Source of the DNA: Ruminococcus sp.
GTDB lineage: Bacteria > Bacillota > Clostridia > Oscillospirales > Ruminococcaceae
DNA length: 32,462 nucleotides
Direction: 5' to 3'
Assembly (NCBI GenBank): GCA_029062165.1
Contig: JAIDQQ010000037.1
Coordinates: forward strand, 1 to 32,462
Positions within the stretch are counted from its first letter, which is position 1; each line of letters opens with the position of its first letter. The notes under the pieces were generated by a model, which was given only the letters and a program-made list of their open reading frames with translations, searched no databases and was not told where the DNA came from. Both the position numbers and the translations under genes were made by a program. Positions 17,143-24,626 of the stretch are shown piece after piece.

Positions 17143-18613
17143 TGTCAACCTCCATGATAAATTTTATAATAATGTCCAGACCACCGCCGGTTACATTCTG
17201 TGCCTGAACTGTTCCGTTCATTCTTTTTACTGCATTGGCTACTATCGCAAGTCCAAGACCACTTCCTTTTTTATCGGGAGAATTTCTTGCAGGGTCGCTC
17301 CGATAAAATACATCAAACAACTTGTCAAGTGCCTGTTCATCGACACCCTGACCATTATCGGCAAAATGTAATATATATCTGTTCTGATAAATTTCTGAAA
17401 ATATATTGATTTCTGCCTGTGATTCGTTATTGTACTTCAGACTGTTTGAAATAAGATTCACACATATACGGTTCAGAAGCTGTGTATCTACTGATAATTC
17501 TGCACTCTGAACATTGAGATTTATCTTCAATCCTTTATGTTCATACTCGTCACGGAGCGGAAAAATAATTCTTTCAATTTCTGCTTTAATATCAACGTGA
17601 ACAATATTTACAGGATAATCATCAATCTGCATTTTTGAAAATGTGAATATCTGCGAAACCATATTTGAAATACTTTCGGACTTCTGTTTTATAGTCATGA
17701 GATATTTACGCTGTTTTTCGGGAGTATCTGCAACATTATCAAGTAATCCCTCTACATAACCCTGTATCGATGTAAGTGGTGAGCGTATATCATGTGAAAT
17801 TCCTGCAAGAAGTTCTTTCTGACTTTGTTCGTTTTTCAATGCAGAATCCACAGATTTTTTTAACCGGACAGCCATTTCATTAAAAGCATCGCATACCGCT
17901 GAAAACTCATCATTTTCGCTGTAATCTATTCTGTAATCAAGATTACCGTCACGGATTTGTCCGACACCATATTCAAGAATTTCAAGAGGTTTCCTTATTT
18001 TTCCGAATACAAAACCTGTAAGAAATCTGTTTGTAAAATATATTGATAATATTACAGTTACAATAAGAATCAACATCATTATTACAATACATATTTTCAA
18101 TGTAGTATAAGACGGTTCAGAAGTTTTCGCAACAAGAAACATCTGATATGTATGCAAATCTTCTTTTATTACGTGGGCATAAAGACAGTATTCACCTTGT
18201 ATAATGGTACATTCATTTCCCAGACGTTCAGCGGAATCAAGAATATTTTCCGGAATAATAAGTGTTTCGTTGCCTTGTTGATAAATTATTTCATTATTTT
18301 CGTAAATATTAACTGACATCATATTTGATTTCATTATTTTATCAAGTCTGTTTTTATTACGGCTCTGATGACTGTCATCATTATCAAGAATTATTTCCTC
18401 CACGATTTTGGCGGTGTCCTCAGCTCTTTCATAAAAATCCTCACTGTCTTCAAAACCCCATATAGTACCATTTACCGCAATATTCCAGACCATTTGCAAT
18501 CCTGCTATACCGATAACGGAACATATTACCACCGGAATAACAATCATAAGTATATTTGATATTACAAGACGTTTCTTTATATTTAAATTTTTTGTTAATT
18601 TATATAGTTTCAA
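17135..18613 (-). CDS. Sensor histidine kinase with HAMP linker
   Basis: The start is taken as TTG at 18613, because AGGAAGG lies 8 nt upstream; a GTG at 18622 is too close to that site. The 492-aa kinase has a first membrane helix (about 18-40), an extracellular sensor region (about 40-165), a second helix (about 168-190), a HAMP segment, a phosphoacceptor motif SHDIRSPLTS, an N box (NLISNSLKYN) and G boxes (DNGQGVDE, GSGLGLAI). It belongs to the family often paired with envelope-stress regulators in Firmicutes. Kinase and regulator are co-transcribed, kinase first. The stimulus is unknown. The kinase is intact although its partner carries a stop. Confidence 0.9.
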   Translation of the reverse strand: MKLYKLTKNLNIKKRLVISNILMIVIPVVICSVIGIAGLQMVWNIAVNGTIWGFEDSEDFYERAEDTAKIVEEIILDNDDSHQSRNKNRLDKIMKSNMMSVNIYENNEIIYQQGNETLIIPENILDSAERLGNECTIIQGEYCLYAHVIKEDLHTYQMFLVAKTSEPSYTTLKICIVIMMLILIVTVILSIYFTNRFLTGFVFGKIRKPLEILEYGVGQIRDGNLDYRIDYSENDEFSAVCDAFNEMAVRLKKSVDSALKNEQSQKELLAGISHDIRSPLTSIQGYVEGLLDNVADTPEKQRKYLMTIKQKSESISNMVSQIFTFSKMQIDDYPVNIVHVDIKAEIERIIFPLRDEYEHKGLKINLNVQSAELSVDTQLLNRICVNLISNSLKYNNESQAEINIFSEIYQNRYILHFADNGQGVDEQALDKLFDVFYRSDPARNSPDKKGSGLGLAIVANAVKRMNGTVQAQNVTGGGLDIIIKFIMEVDNE

Positions 18614-18634
18614 AAAAATCACCTTCCTGAACCT

Positions 18635-18679
18635 ATTATATCATTTTCCGTTATCGAATGTTTAAACTGGAGATAAACT
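18635..18679 (-). promoter_or_regulatory. Promoter and operator-like repeats of the kinase operon
   Basis: On the - strand TGATATAAT is an extended -10 (TATAAT at 18635-18640, TG at 18642-18643). On the + strand TTTAAACT (18661-18668) and GATAAACT (18672-18679) are exactly 11 bp apart over the -35 region. They match the repeats ahead of the zinc-ribbon operon, suggesting autoregulation. Confidence 0.6.
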
Positions 18680-18685
18680 ATACAT

Positions 18686-18796
18686 CATTTTAAAACAAAA
18701 TTTTCTTATTTTATTGTAGCATTAATTTCCTTAAAATGCAATAGTATATTGTTTTACAAATATTTTGAAAAAGAAAAATTATAGGCGATACCTTTT
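18686..18796 (-). repeat. Promoter-only relic of the MmeI-type gene
   Basis: Read on the - strand this stretch matches the region before MmeI-type copy 2, including one arm of the phosphate-operon terminator (GGTATCGCCTATAATTT), a CTTTTTCAAA block and TATACTATTGCATTTT. The match stops at TTTTGTTTTAA, just where AGGAGG and the start codon should follow. No coding sequence is left. Confidence 0.7.
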
Positions 18797-19016
18797 TAAT
18801 TATATATTTTTATTAGTATTTGTCATAACCTGTTGTACTGCCATCTGATTTTATTTTCTGATACTTCTTGTGGTTGTAAAAGCAGTCGCTGTTGAAGAAT
18901 CGCATCTGAAAGTAAAATGAAATATATCATTTATGCCGGAAGTACGCTTATGAACGGAAATGTTTTAGAAATCAACAAATAAAAATTACAAAATATTTTT
19001 CTGTATTTATATAAAT
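18797..19016. other. Stretch without an intact gene
   Basis: Only scraps are visible. A - strand run ending near 18816 reads NSDCFYNHKKYQKIKSDG before a stop, and a + strand run (18919-18984) of about 21 codons begins MKYIIYAGSTLMNG. Both look like debris from lost genes. No RNA gene was recognised. Confidence 0.4.
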
Positions 19017-19052
19017 AAAAATCTCCACAGTTTTCGGATTGCGGAGATTCTG
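19017..19052 (-). terminator. Terminator after the dockerin fragment
   Basis: On the - strand AATCTCCGC pairs with GTGGAGATT and runs into TTTTATTTAT. It is the surviving 3' end of the gene whose dockerin lies at 19112-19310. Confidence 0.75.
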
Positions 19053-19111
19053 ATTTTTCCCTGAGTAGAATATTATTTACTCTCAAATATGCAGACAGAG
19101 AGTTATTTATT

Positions 19112-19310
19112 TTATATTATAAGTTTTCGTATTTCTACCATGTCGAACACATCGATTTTTCCGTCTTGACAAAGATCACCATTTTTCCAGTTAGTCAGAT
19201 TACCTGTACCGAGCAAAAATTTCTGTAAAGCAACCGCATCAGATATATTAACAGTACTGTCACCATTTGAGTCACCATCAAGTGTATGAGTTACTTCCTC
19301 AAACAATAGT
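19112..19310 (-). pseudogene. C-terminal dockerin of a truncated secreted protein
   Basis: About 62 residues encode a complete type I dockerin with two calcium loops (GDSNGDSTVNISD and GDLCQDGKIDVFD) and the ruminococcal LQKFLLG/IRKLII helices. Upstream the frame runs straight into the terminal repeat of an IS element at 19311, so the rest of the gene (signal peptide and any catalytic domain) is gone. On the far side of the IS lie mobilisation genes, not the missing part, so the break involved deletion or rearrangement as well as insertion. Without a signal peptide the fragment cannot be exported. Confidence 0.8.
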
Positions 19311-20334
19311 AACAACTTAAGCATTGCGACCCTGTATGTAAAATCAGATAGAAAACTTAGGAGAAAAAACTTTACGTTGATGAGAAAAAAGAGGGCGCTG
19401 AAAAAACCTGTCAGGAATTATAGGAACAGGTTGGCGTATACATAAAAGAATAAGTTTCTGGCATAATGCAATTTGTTTATGAGGATATAGAATTATGGCA
19501 GAAATTCTGTGTTTGAAACATCCGATTATTAGACTGCAATTTCCTTCGTAAAGGTATCTGCAATGTTTTTTTGATTTTTTCAGTTTATGGTCAACAGTGA
19601 GCTTCATTGCAGACATACAGTTATAAGAAACATAATGGAATAGTACTCCTGAAAAACAGCGACAAACGATTTACCGGAAAATTTTTCAATAAGGAATTTA
19701 TTTTTCAAGGTATCAAAAGAAGTTTCAATACTCCACCGCAGAAAATAAAGTTCCCTGAATTTATCTGTATCCAGTTCATTTTCCAAAAGATTTGTAATCA
19801 ATGTTTCAACTTCTCCAGATTTCAGTACAACACGAACAATTCTTACAGAGCAAATTTTATCATTATGGGTAATTGTAATCCTGAAATCATTTCCGGAAAT
19901 TTCTTTTACTCCCCTGAAACATAAACTCTGAAGACGCATTAAATATTTGCAGTTCCGAACCGTCAACGGTAAAGATACGTTTGTATCTCCGGATTTTATT
20001 TTTTTGAAAGCTTTAGTAGATATATTTTTTCTTGCTTTATTCAAGCACTGTTTCAAAAAAATTATCGACTTCAATCTGTGTTTTTTTTGTCATCATATTT
20101 AAAATCATGGAAACAACAATCAGAAAAGTTAATTTCCTGTTTCTTACAAACGATTTTTTATTTGTAATATTCTTTTTTTGAATTCATCCGAATAAATCAT
20201 ATCTGACGCCTTTCTGAGTACCTGACAAAAAAAGCTGTTCATTTTTTCTCCTCCGAAATAATTATTTATACTTTTTTATCCTGAATTTTCTATCTGATTT
20301 CTTTTACATACAGGGTCGCAATGCTTAAGTTGTT
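19311..20334 (-). mobile_element. IS4-type insertion sequence, degenerate
   Basis: The ends are a 33-bp perfect terminal inverted repeat starting AACAACTTAAGCATTGCGAC at 19311 and mirrored up to 20334; a further TCAGATAGAAAA match follows inside after a small offset. The element is about 1.02 kb and holds one transposase relic on the - strand. No target-site duplication is apparent next to the repeats, consistent with later rearrangement at one end. Confidence 0.8.
19344..20242 (-). pseudogene. IS4-family DDE transposase, frameshifted
   Basis: The ATG at 20242 (AGGAG upstream) begins MNSFFCQVLRKASDMIY. The reading passes through at least three frames. The central part (19604-20074) carries the IS4-family signature Y-(2)-R-(3)-E-(6)-K in YFLRWSIETSFDTLKNK, followed by EKFSG. 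The N-terminal segment reads NRKLTFLIVVSMILNMM in another frame, and the C-terminal tail (HQRKVFSPKF) in a third. Stops and shifts throughout make it non-functional, so the element could move only with help in trans. Confidence 0.8.
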
Positions 20335-20374
20335 AGCATTTACTCCCTAAGACCCTGATTTTTTAAAAAGTGAG

Positions 20375-20725
20375 ATGATGAAATTGTCAGATGACAGCAG
20401 AAAAATTACAATAAAATTCCGTGTGAATGATGAAGAAAATAAACTGCTTGAAGAAAAATTTTTGCTGAGCAAATGCAGGTCAAAAAGCCAGTTTATGAGG
20501 GCAATGATTTTCAAGGGATTTGTCATAAAACTTGACGACAAAAAGCTGAAAAATATCAGCAGAAATATTTCGGGAATCGCATCAAATATCAATCAGATTG
20601 CCGTGCGTGTGAACTCAACAGGCAACATCTATGCGGAGGATATTTCAGAAATTCAGAGGGATATAAACGAATTATGGCGACAACAAAGATATTTCCAATA
20701 CGAGTTACAGAAGTTTCAGCAATAG
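20375..20725 (+). CDS. mobC: MobC-like plasmid mobilisation protein
   Basis: A 116-aa protein with an N-terminal ribbon-helix-helix-like segment (ITIKFRVNDEENKLLEEKF) and a helical tail (ISRNISGIASNINQIAVRVNSTGNIY), the typical pattern of MobC relaxosome accessory proteins. It would help the relaxase open the transfer origin. ATG at 20375, with a second in-frame ATG right after it; the ribosome site is weak. It ends with TAG and overlaps the start of the relaxase gene by about 50 nt, the normal arrangement. It appears intact, but its partner is broken, so it is likely a remnant of an integrated mobilisable element. Confidence 0.8.
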   Translation: MMKLSDDSRKITIKFRVNDEENKLLEEKFLLSKCRSKSQFMRAMIFKGFVIKLDDKKLKNISRNISGIASNINQIAVRVNSTGNIYAEDISEIQRDINELWRQQRYFQYELQKFQQ

Positions 20726-21854
20726 CATAAGACGGCAAAAAAACCAATAACGGCAAATTGATTCATACATTCGGTTGCAACAAAAATCCGGTTCAGGCAA
20801 GCAAAAATTTCACACAGATTCGCCGTATGGGAACAGGAAAAAATGAGATACTTTCACAGCATTTTATCCAAAGTTTTTCTCCTGATGAGGTTACTCAGGA
20901 AAAGGCTTTAAAAATCGGTATTGAACTATGCGACAAATTTCTTAAAGGCGAATATCAGTATTATCTTGCCGTACACAAGGACAAGGAACACATTCATTTG
21001 CACTGCATTTTCAATAACGTGAATATGTTTGACGGACGTACTGTCGAAACACACGAAAATCAAGGGAAAATCACACTATGAATGGGATATGAACCGACAG
21101 GATTTGTCATGGAAAGCAAAGCTGAAATTTGCGATTGACCAAGTTGTAAAGGAGAGCAACGATTTTGAAAATTTTCTGAAAAAGTGCAGATTGCATAATA
21201 TCGAAGTTGTGTACAATCCCGAACACGTCATTGACCTGAAATTCAGGCTTGACGGACAAAAGAAATTCGCTCGTGCGAGAACTTTCGGCCGGTACTATGA
21301 AAGCAAACAGATTTCCCGAAGAATAGCTATGTACAAGAGTATTATGACATACACTCTGAAAACCGATATTATCTGTACCGACAAAATGCAATTTTCGTCC
21401 GGTCTGGAATGCTGGGCAGACATCAAAAATATGCAGGAGGCATCACGAGTTATAAACATTCTTACAAAGTACAAAATCGAAAATAATGAACACCTGGAAA
21501 GCGTTGCATTGACGGACTATTCAAAAATCGGTGCTTTGTCGGAGCAGTTAAACTCGCTGAATACGTAGATTGAAGATTTGTCGCTGAAAATAAAAACTGC
21601 CCGAAAAGTTCAGAAATACAAGTCCATTACTGACGAACTGAGAACGCTTTCTGGACGGTCATTTTCCGACTCCCGAAAGTATGGACAAAAAAAGAAACGT
21701 CCTTATTCAGGAGCGTTCCGAAAAAAACAAAGAGTATTCTGATTTGAAGTCCACCGTTGCGGAGCTGAATTATGCACGTCAGACACTTGCCGATTATCTC
21801 CGAAATGAAAAAAACGTACAGGAAATGAAATGCAAAAAAGGCGATTTGGAGTAA
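20674..21854 (+). pseudogene. MobA-type relaxase, multiply broken
   Basis: The ATG at 20674 opens MATTKIFPIRVTEVSAIA and meets TAA at 20728-20730 where the family has Tyr or another sense codon. The frame continues through the relaxase metal-binding motif (HKDKEHIHLHCIFNNVN, with the His triad) to a shift near 21060. It resumes as SHYEWDMNRQDLSWKAKLKF, meets TAG at 21566-21568, shifts again near 21650-21675, and ends in a coiled-coil tail (RNVLIQERSEKNKEYSDL) at TAA 21852-21854. It would nick the origin of transfer. At least two stops and two frameshifts make it inactive. Confidence 0.85.
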
Positions 21855-21855
21855 T

Positions 21856-22083
21856 TTATACGTATTTTTTCTTGTATTCGTCAAGTGCAATTAAAAATAA
21901 TTTATTCACACTCAATCCCTGATTTTGTGCATAAGTTTTGATTGCATCACGTTCACCGTTTGGAATGTAAATTCTCAGCGATTTATATTTTTCTTTCAGA
22001 TATTTTGCATCGGGCGACTTTTTACGAAGTGCAGTCTGCTTTTTCTGGCAGTCCTTAAAACATTTCTGAGAGCCTGCCGTCAC
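21856..22083 (-). CDS. Small zinc-ribbon/RHH-like DNA-binding protein of a mobile element
   Basis: From a GTG at 22083 the frame gives 75 aa ending in an Arc-type ribbon-helix-helix-like segment (LRIYIPNGERDAIKTYAQNQ, then GLSVNKLFLIALDEY). The same frame is open upstream to about 22145 and encodes CPICG, which with the downstream Cys residues (CFKDC) would complete a zinc knuckle. That extension has no start codon, and the overlapping +1 frame starts with ATG and CDICG, so an N-terminal frameshift is likely. Similar small proteins accompany mobilisation genes and may repress them. It ends 1 nt past the relaxase relic, convergently. Function is inferred from the fold-like pattern only. Confidence 0.55.
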   Translation of the reverse strand: MTAGSQKCFKDCQKKQTALRKKSPDAKYLKEKYKSLRIYIPNGERDAIKTYAQNQGLSVNKLFLIALDEYKKKYV

Positions 22084-22223
22084 CGTGTAAGTGTTCCCAC
22101 AAATCGGGCAAATCTGCTCCGCAGATGTCGCAAGTGTGTATAAACATGATTTTGTCTCCCGATTTTCAATATTTTTATTGTATCACAAACGCAGTAATAT
22201 GTCAATTTTAAATTAGCTTTGAC

Positions 22224-22625
22224 TTCGGACTTGAATTTCTTGAAACACTTAGCAGACAGTATGAAAAAACAACGGTTTGTCAGAATATGAGAAATGTTCG
22301 CTTTTATCTGAAATACTGTTGAAATCCCGAATGTGAACTACTGCCGGCAAAGCCGTGTTCCGTTAGTTTAACATCCGAAGAAATAAAAATACTTCTGACT
22401 ACCATCGACCTTGGAAATCCGTGTGGCAAAAGAGATTATGCTATTGTTCTGCTGATTGCAAGAAGTGGTCTGCGTGCAGGTGATATTTCCGATTTTCGTT
22501 TTTCTGATATTGACTGGAAAGGCAGAAGATTATCAGGGTTCAGAAAAAGACCGGAAATATGGTTGAACTTCCTTTAATGAACGATGTAGGCGATGCAATA
22601 ATTGATTATCTAAAAAATGCCGGAA
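22224..22625 (+). pseudogene. First recombinase of a RIT-like trio, truncated
   Basis: Two frames together encode the middle of a tyrosine recombinase: an N-terminal tail (FGLEFLETLSRQYEK), a TGA at 22320-22322, then the start of the catalytic domain with the first catalytic Arg in ARSGLRAGDISDFRFSDID. A shift near 22520 leads to VQKKTGNMVELPLMNDVG. The C-terminal half with the His-x-x-Arg and Tyr nucleophile is absent, joined directly to the next recombinase at about 22617. Confidence 0.75.
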
Positions 22626-23092
22626 ATGACAGGTGTATTTGCTGAAAAGGCGGTACAGTTTGTAAATTTCAAAAGAAGTCTTGGATTCAGGTATAAATCT
22701 GAACCTAAATGTCTTTCAAGATTTTGCAGATTTTCCAGTGAGCAAGGTGTCACCAGCGATGAAATCACTCGTCTTATGAAAGCGACAGACCAGAAAAAAA
22801 GCCGAAGTATGTGAATTGCAGCGAAAAGATGTTGACGCTGAAAAAGGATTTCTTAACATTAAAGACAGCAAAAACGGCTGTGACAAGTTTTTACCACTTT
22901 CACTGCACAGCTACATCAATGCAGTAAACTGGGATTCAGACGACGAATATTTTACTTCATGCCCTGAGGCATACATTTGCGGTTCATGTGCTTCAGAAAT
23001 GGATTGCAGAAGGAGCAGACCTGCATACAAAGCTCCCTTTATTATCCACATATATGGGTCATAAAAATATTCATTCTACGACAAAATATCTG
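22617..23092 (+). pseudogene. Second recombinase of a RIT-like trio, internally deleted
   Basis: The ATG at 22617 or 22626 opens a core-binding domain (KAVQFVNFKRSLGFRYKSEP). At about 22795 the frame breaks and resumes in the catalytic domain (AEVCELQRKDVDAEKGFLNI), skipping the normal intervening residues. At about 22955 another jump leads to box II ([15 protein letters not shown]) and [16 protein letters not shown] with the nucleophile Tyr. The frame then joins the third recombinase at about 23093. The first Arg region is lost, so the protein cannot act. Confidence 0.75.
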
Positions 23093-23866
23093 ACTGTATA
23101 CCTTCCGTCAGTACATGGAGTAAAAAACAATACGATTTATTCATATCATGATTCATTTTTACTTCTGATGGAATATTGCAGGGATTATGAAAAACTTCCG
23201 CCCGAAAAAATTACAGTTTCTCATCTTGACAGAAACCTGATATTCCGTTTTCTTGACTGGCTTGAAAACGAACGTAACTGCAAAGTATCTACAAGAAATC
23301 ACAGACTTGCATCAATTCGTTCTTTTTTTGCATATGTTGCCGTGGAAGCTCCGGAATATATCGCACATTGTCAGAAAATTCTTTCTGTCCTGATGAAAAA
23401 AGCACAGAAGTCACCACTGAAATACCTGACACTTGAACATACAAAAGCACTTCTTACACAACCGGACAGAACAACTTTTTATGGAAAAAGTGTAACTGTT
23501 AATCGTAATGAGCTTCTTTTTCTTAACAAGCAGAAGAAAAAATTTACGAGATGCGGAATTACCTATATTTTACAAAAATATGCTGATTCAGCAAGAAATC
23601 AGGGTACAGCAGATATGCCTGAAAAGATAACTCCTCACTGGCTTCGGCACAGCAAAGCGATGCATCTGTTGCAATCCGGAGTAAATCTTGTTTATATACG
23701 TGATTTGCTTGGTCATTCTGACATTTCTACAACAGAAATTTATGCAAGAGCCGATGAGAACATGAACCTTGAGACACTGACAAAAGCCTACAACAATCCT
23801 GCTGATTCTGAGACACCTTCATGAAAAAAGGACAAAAATCTTTTTGACTGGCTGAAATCTCTTTGA
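23093..23866 (+). pseudogene. Third recombinase of a RIT-like trio, internally deleted
   Basis: An open frame from 22988 to 23824 fuses the tail of the second recombinase to the third. It has a core-binding domain ([16 protein letters not shown] to [10 protein letters not shown]) and the C-terminal catalytic boxes [15 protein letters not shown] and [15 protein letters not shown]. Between LLTQPD and [13 protein letters not shown] about 60 residues that normally hold the first catalytic Arg are missing. A TGA at 23822-23824 stands where a Trp is plausible, and the frame then runs to DKNLFDWLKSL and a TGA at 23864-23866. Inactive. Confidence 0.75.
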
Positions 23867-23880
23867 GAAATTCTTTGATA

Positions 23881-23946
23881 TTATGTAAAGAAAATTTGGA
23901 ATTTCTTTGTGAAATTTAATGACTTTTCATATCTTTCTTTACATAA
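23881..23946. repeat. Perfect 13-bp inverted repeat behind the recombinase trio
   Basis: TTATGTAAAGAAA (23881-23893) and TTTCTTTACATAA (23934-23946) are perfect reverse complements 40 bp apart, starting 14 nt after the last recombinase codon. Site-specific recombinases act on short inverted arms, so this may be an end or core site of the element. Confidence 0.5.
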
Positions 23947-24068
23947 ACTGTTACATATATATCATATTAGATACTTAGTCTGTCATTTTGTTTTATAACA
24001 CGAAGTGCAATAGGTGGAATTGGGGGCAGTTTAATTATAATGATAGCATTTAATATAATGTTTTTTTA

Positions 24069-24260
24069 TTGAATTTAACCGGAATCAAGTTATTTTCATT
24101 TGAATTATCCCACCTTTTCGGAATGTTTTTATTCAGATTCCTGTTAGAAAATACTACGGACAGTATTTTTCAGATTTCTTATGTTTTTCTTTATACTTTT
24201 TTATCCGTCTGCTATTTACTGACAGGTTATATTATGTTCAGAAAAGAAGATTTAATCTGA
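24069..24260 (+). pseudogene. C-terminal tail of a membrane protein, probably ABC permease
   Basis: About 60 residues from a TTG at 24069 form one or two hydrophobic helices (FRFLLE, then FLYTFLSVCYLLTGYIMF) and end in FRKEDLI, a tail style seen in ABC-2 type permeases. The preceding stretch in a shifted frame (IGGIGGSLIIMIAFNIMFFY) is also hydrophobic, so this is likely the 3' end of a larger decayed gene. A strong terminator follows, as expected for a real gene end. The family call is tentative. Confidence 0.4.
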
Positions 24261-24281
24261 ATTATTTCCATATGCAAAATG

Positions 24282-24312
24282 AAAAAATCCGGTTTATCAG
24301 ACCGGATTTTCA
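24282..24312 (+). terminator. Terminator after the membrane-protein fragment
   Basis: AAAATCCGGT pairs perfectly with ACCGGATTTT across a 7-nt loop and is followed by CATTTATTG. The U-tract is weak but the stem is strong. Confidence 0.7.
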
Positions 24313-24316
24313 TTTA

Positions 24317-24439
24317 TTGTTTATTAAAGGTATAAATGATATTTTCGATAAAATTTCCGAAGATGTTGCAAAGAAATTTAATCTTACTGTCGGGAATCTG
24401 TATAAACGGATACATAATATAAAGTCGAAACTTAAATAA
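24317..24439 (+). pseudogene. Region-4 tail of an ECF sigma factor
   Basis: Forty codons ending in TAA at 24437 read GINDIFDKISEDVAKKFNL, then VGNLYKRIHNIKSKLK, matching the helix-turn-helix end of an ECF sigma factor (compare SNKETAGIMKKSVHNIETLA in the intact sigma factor at 186-746). Region 2 and any start codon with a ribosome site are absent. A fragment left by deletion. The following 140 bp contain no gene I can support. Confidence 0.5.
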
Positions 24440-24580
24440 CAAAGATGACTGTTCTGCTTTTATGGCTATCAGTGATGTATCTGAAATAACCAGTAAACAT
24501 ATAAAAAGTAATTCCTCGGAAATAAAATAACTGATAAGATAATGTACATGAATACACCATCTTTTTTTACGTCATAATCA

Positions 24581-24621
24581 AAATGACAGCCTTGTTTTTT
24601 TAACAAAGCCGTCATTTTTTT
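24581..24621 (-). terminator. Terminator of the 846-residue peptidase gene
   Basis: On the - strand AAATGACGGCTTTGTT pairs with AACAAGGCTGTCATTT (G-U pairs only) across a 5-nt loop. It lies a few bases past the stop codon. Confidence 0.7.
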
Positions 24622-24626
24622 CTGAT

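Noticed and set aside
19295..20350. A target-site duplication flanking the IS4-type element.
   Set aside because: The bases next to the two terminal repeats (ACAATAGT and AGCATTTA) do not match, so no duplication can be claimed.
20335..20374. A transfer origin just before mobC.
   Set aside because: The short interval between the IS end and mobC has no clear inverted repeat with a recognisable nick motif; the IS probably removed it.
3311..21568. Possible reassignment or suppression of TAG, since several otherwise good genes are cut by single TAG codons.
   Set aside because: TAG also ends mobC and the last reading frame before the terminator at 28492-28530, TGA and TAA stops break other relics, and the affected genes lie in decaying or duplicated DNA. 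No suppressor tRNA gene is visible. Ordinary pseudogene formation is simpler.
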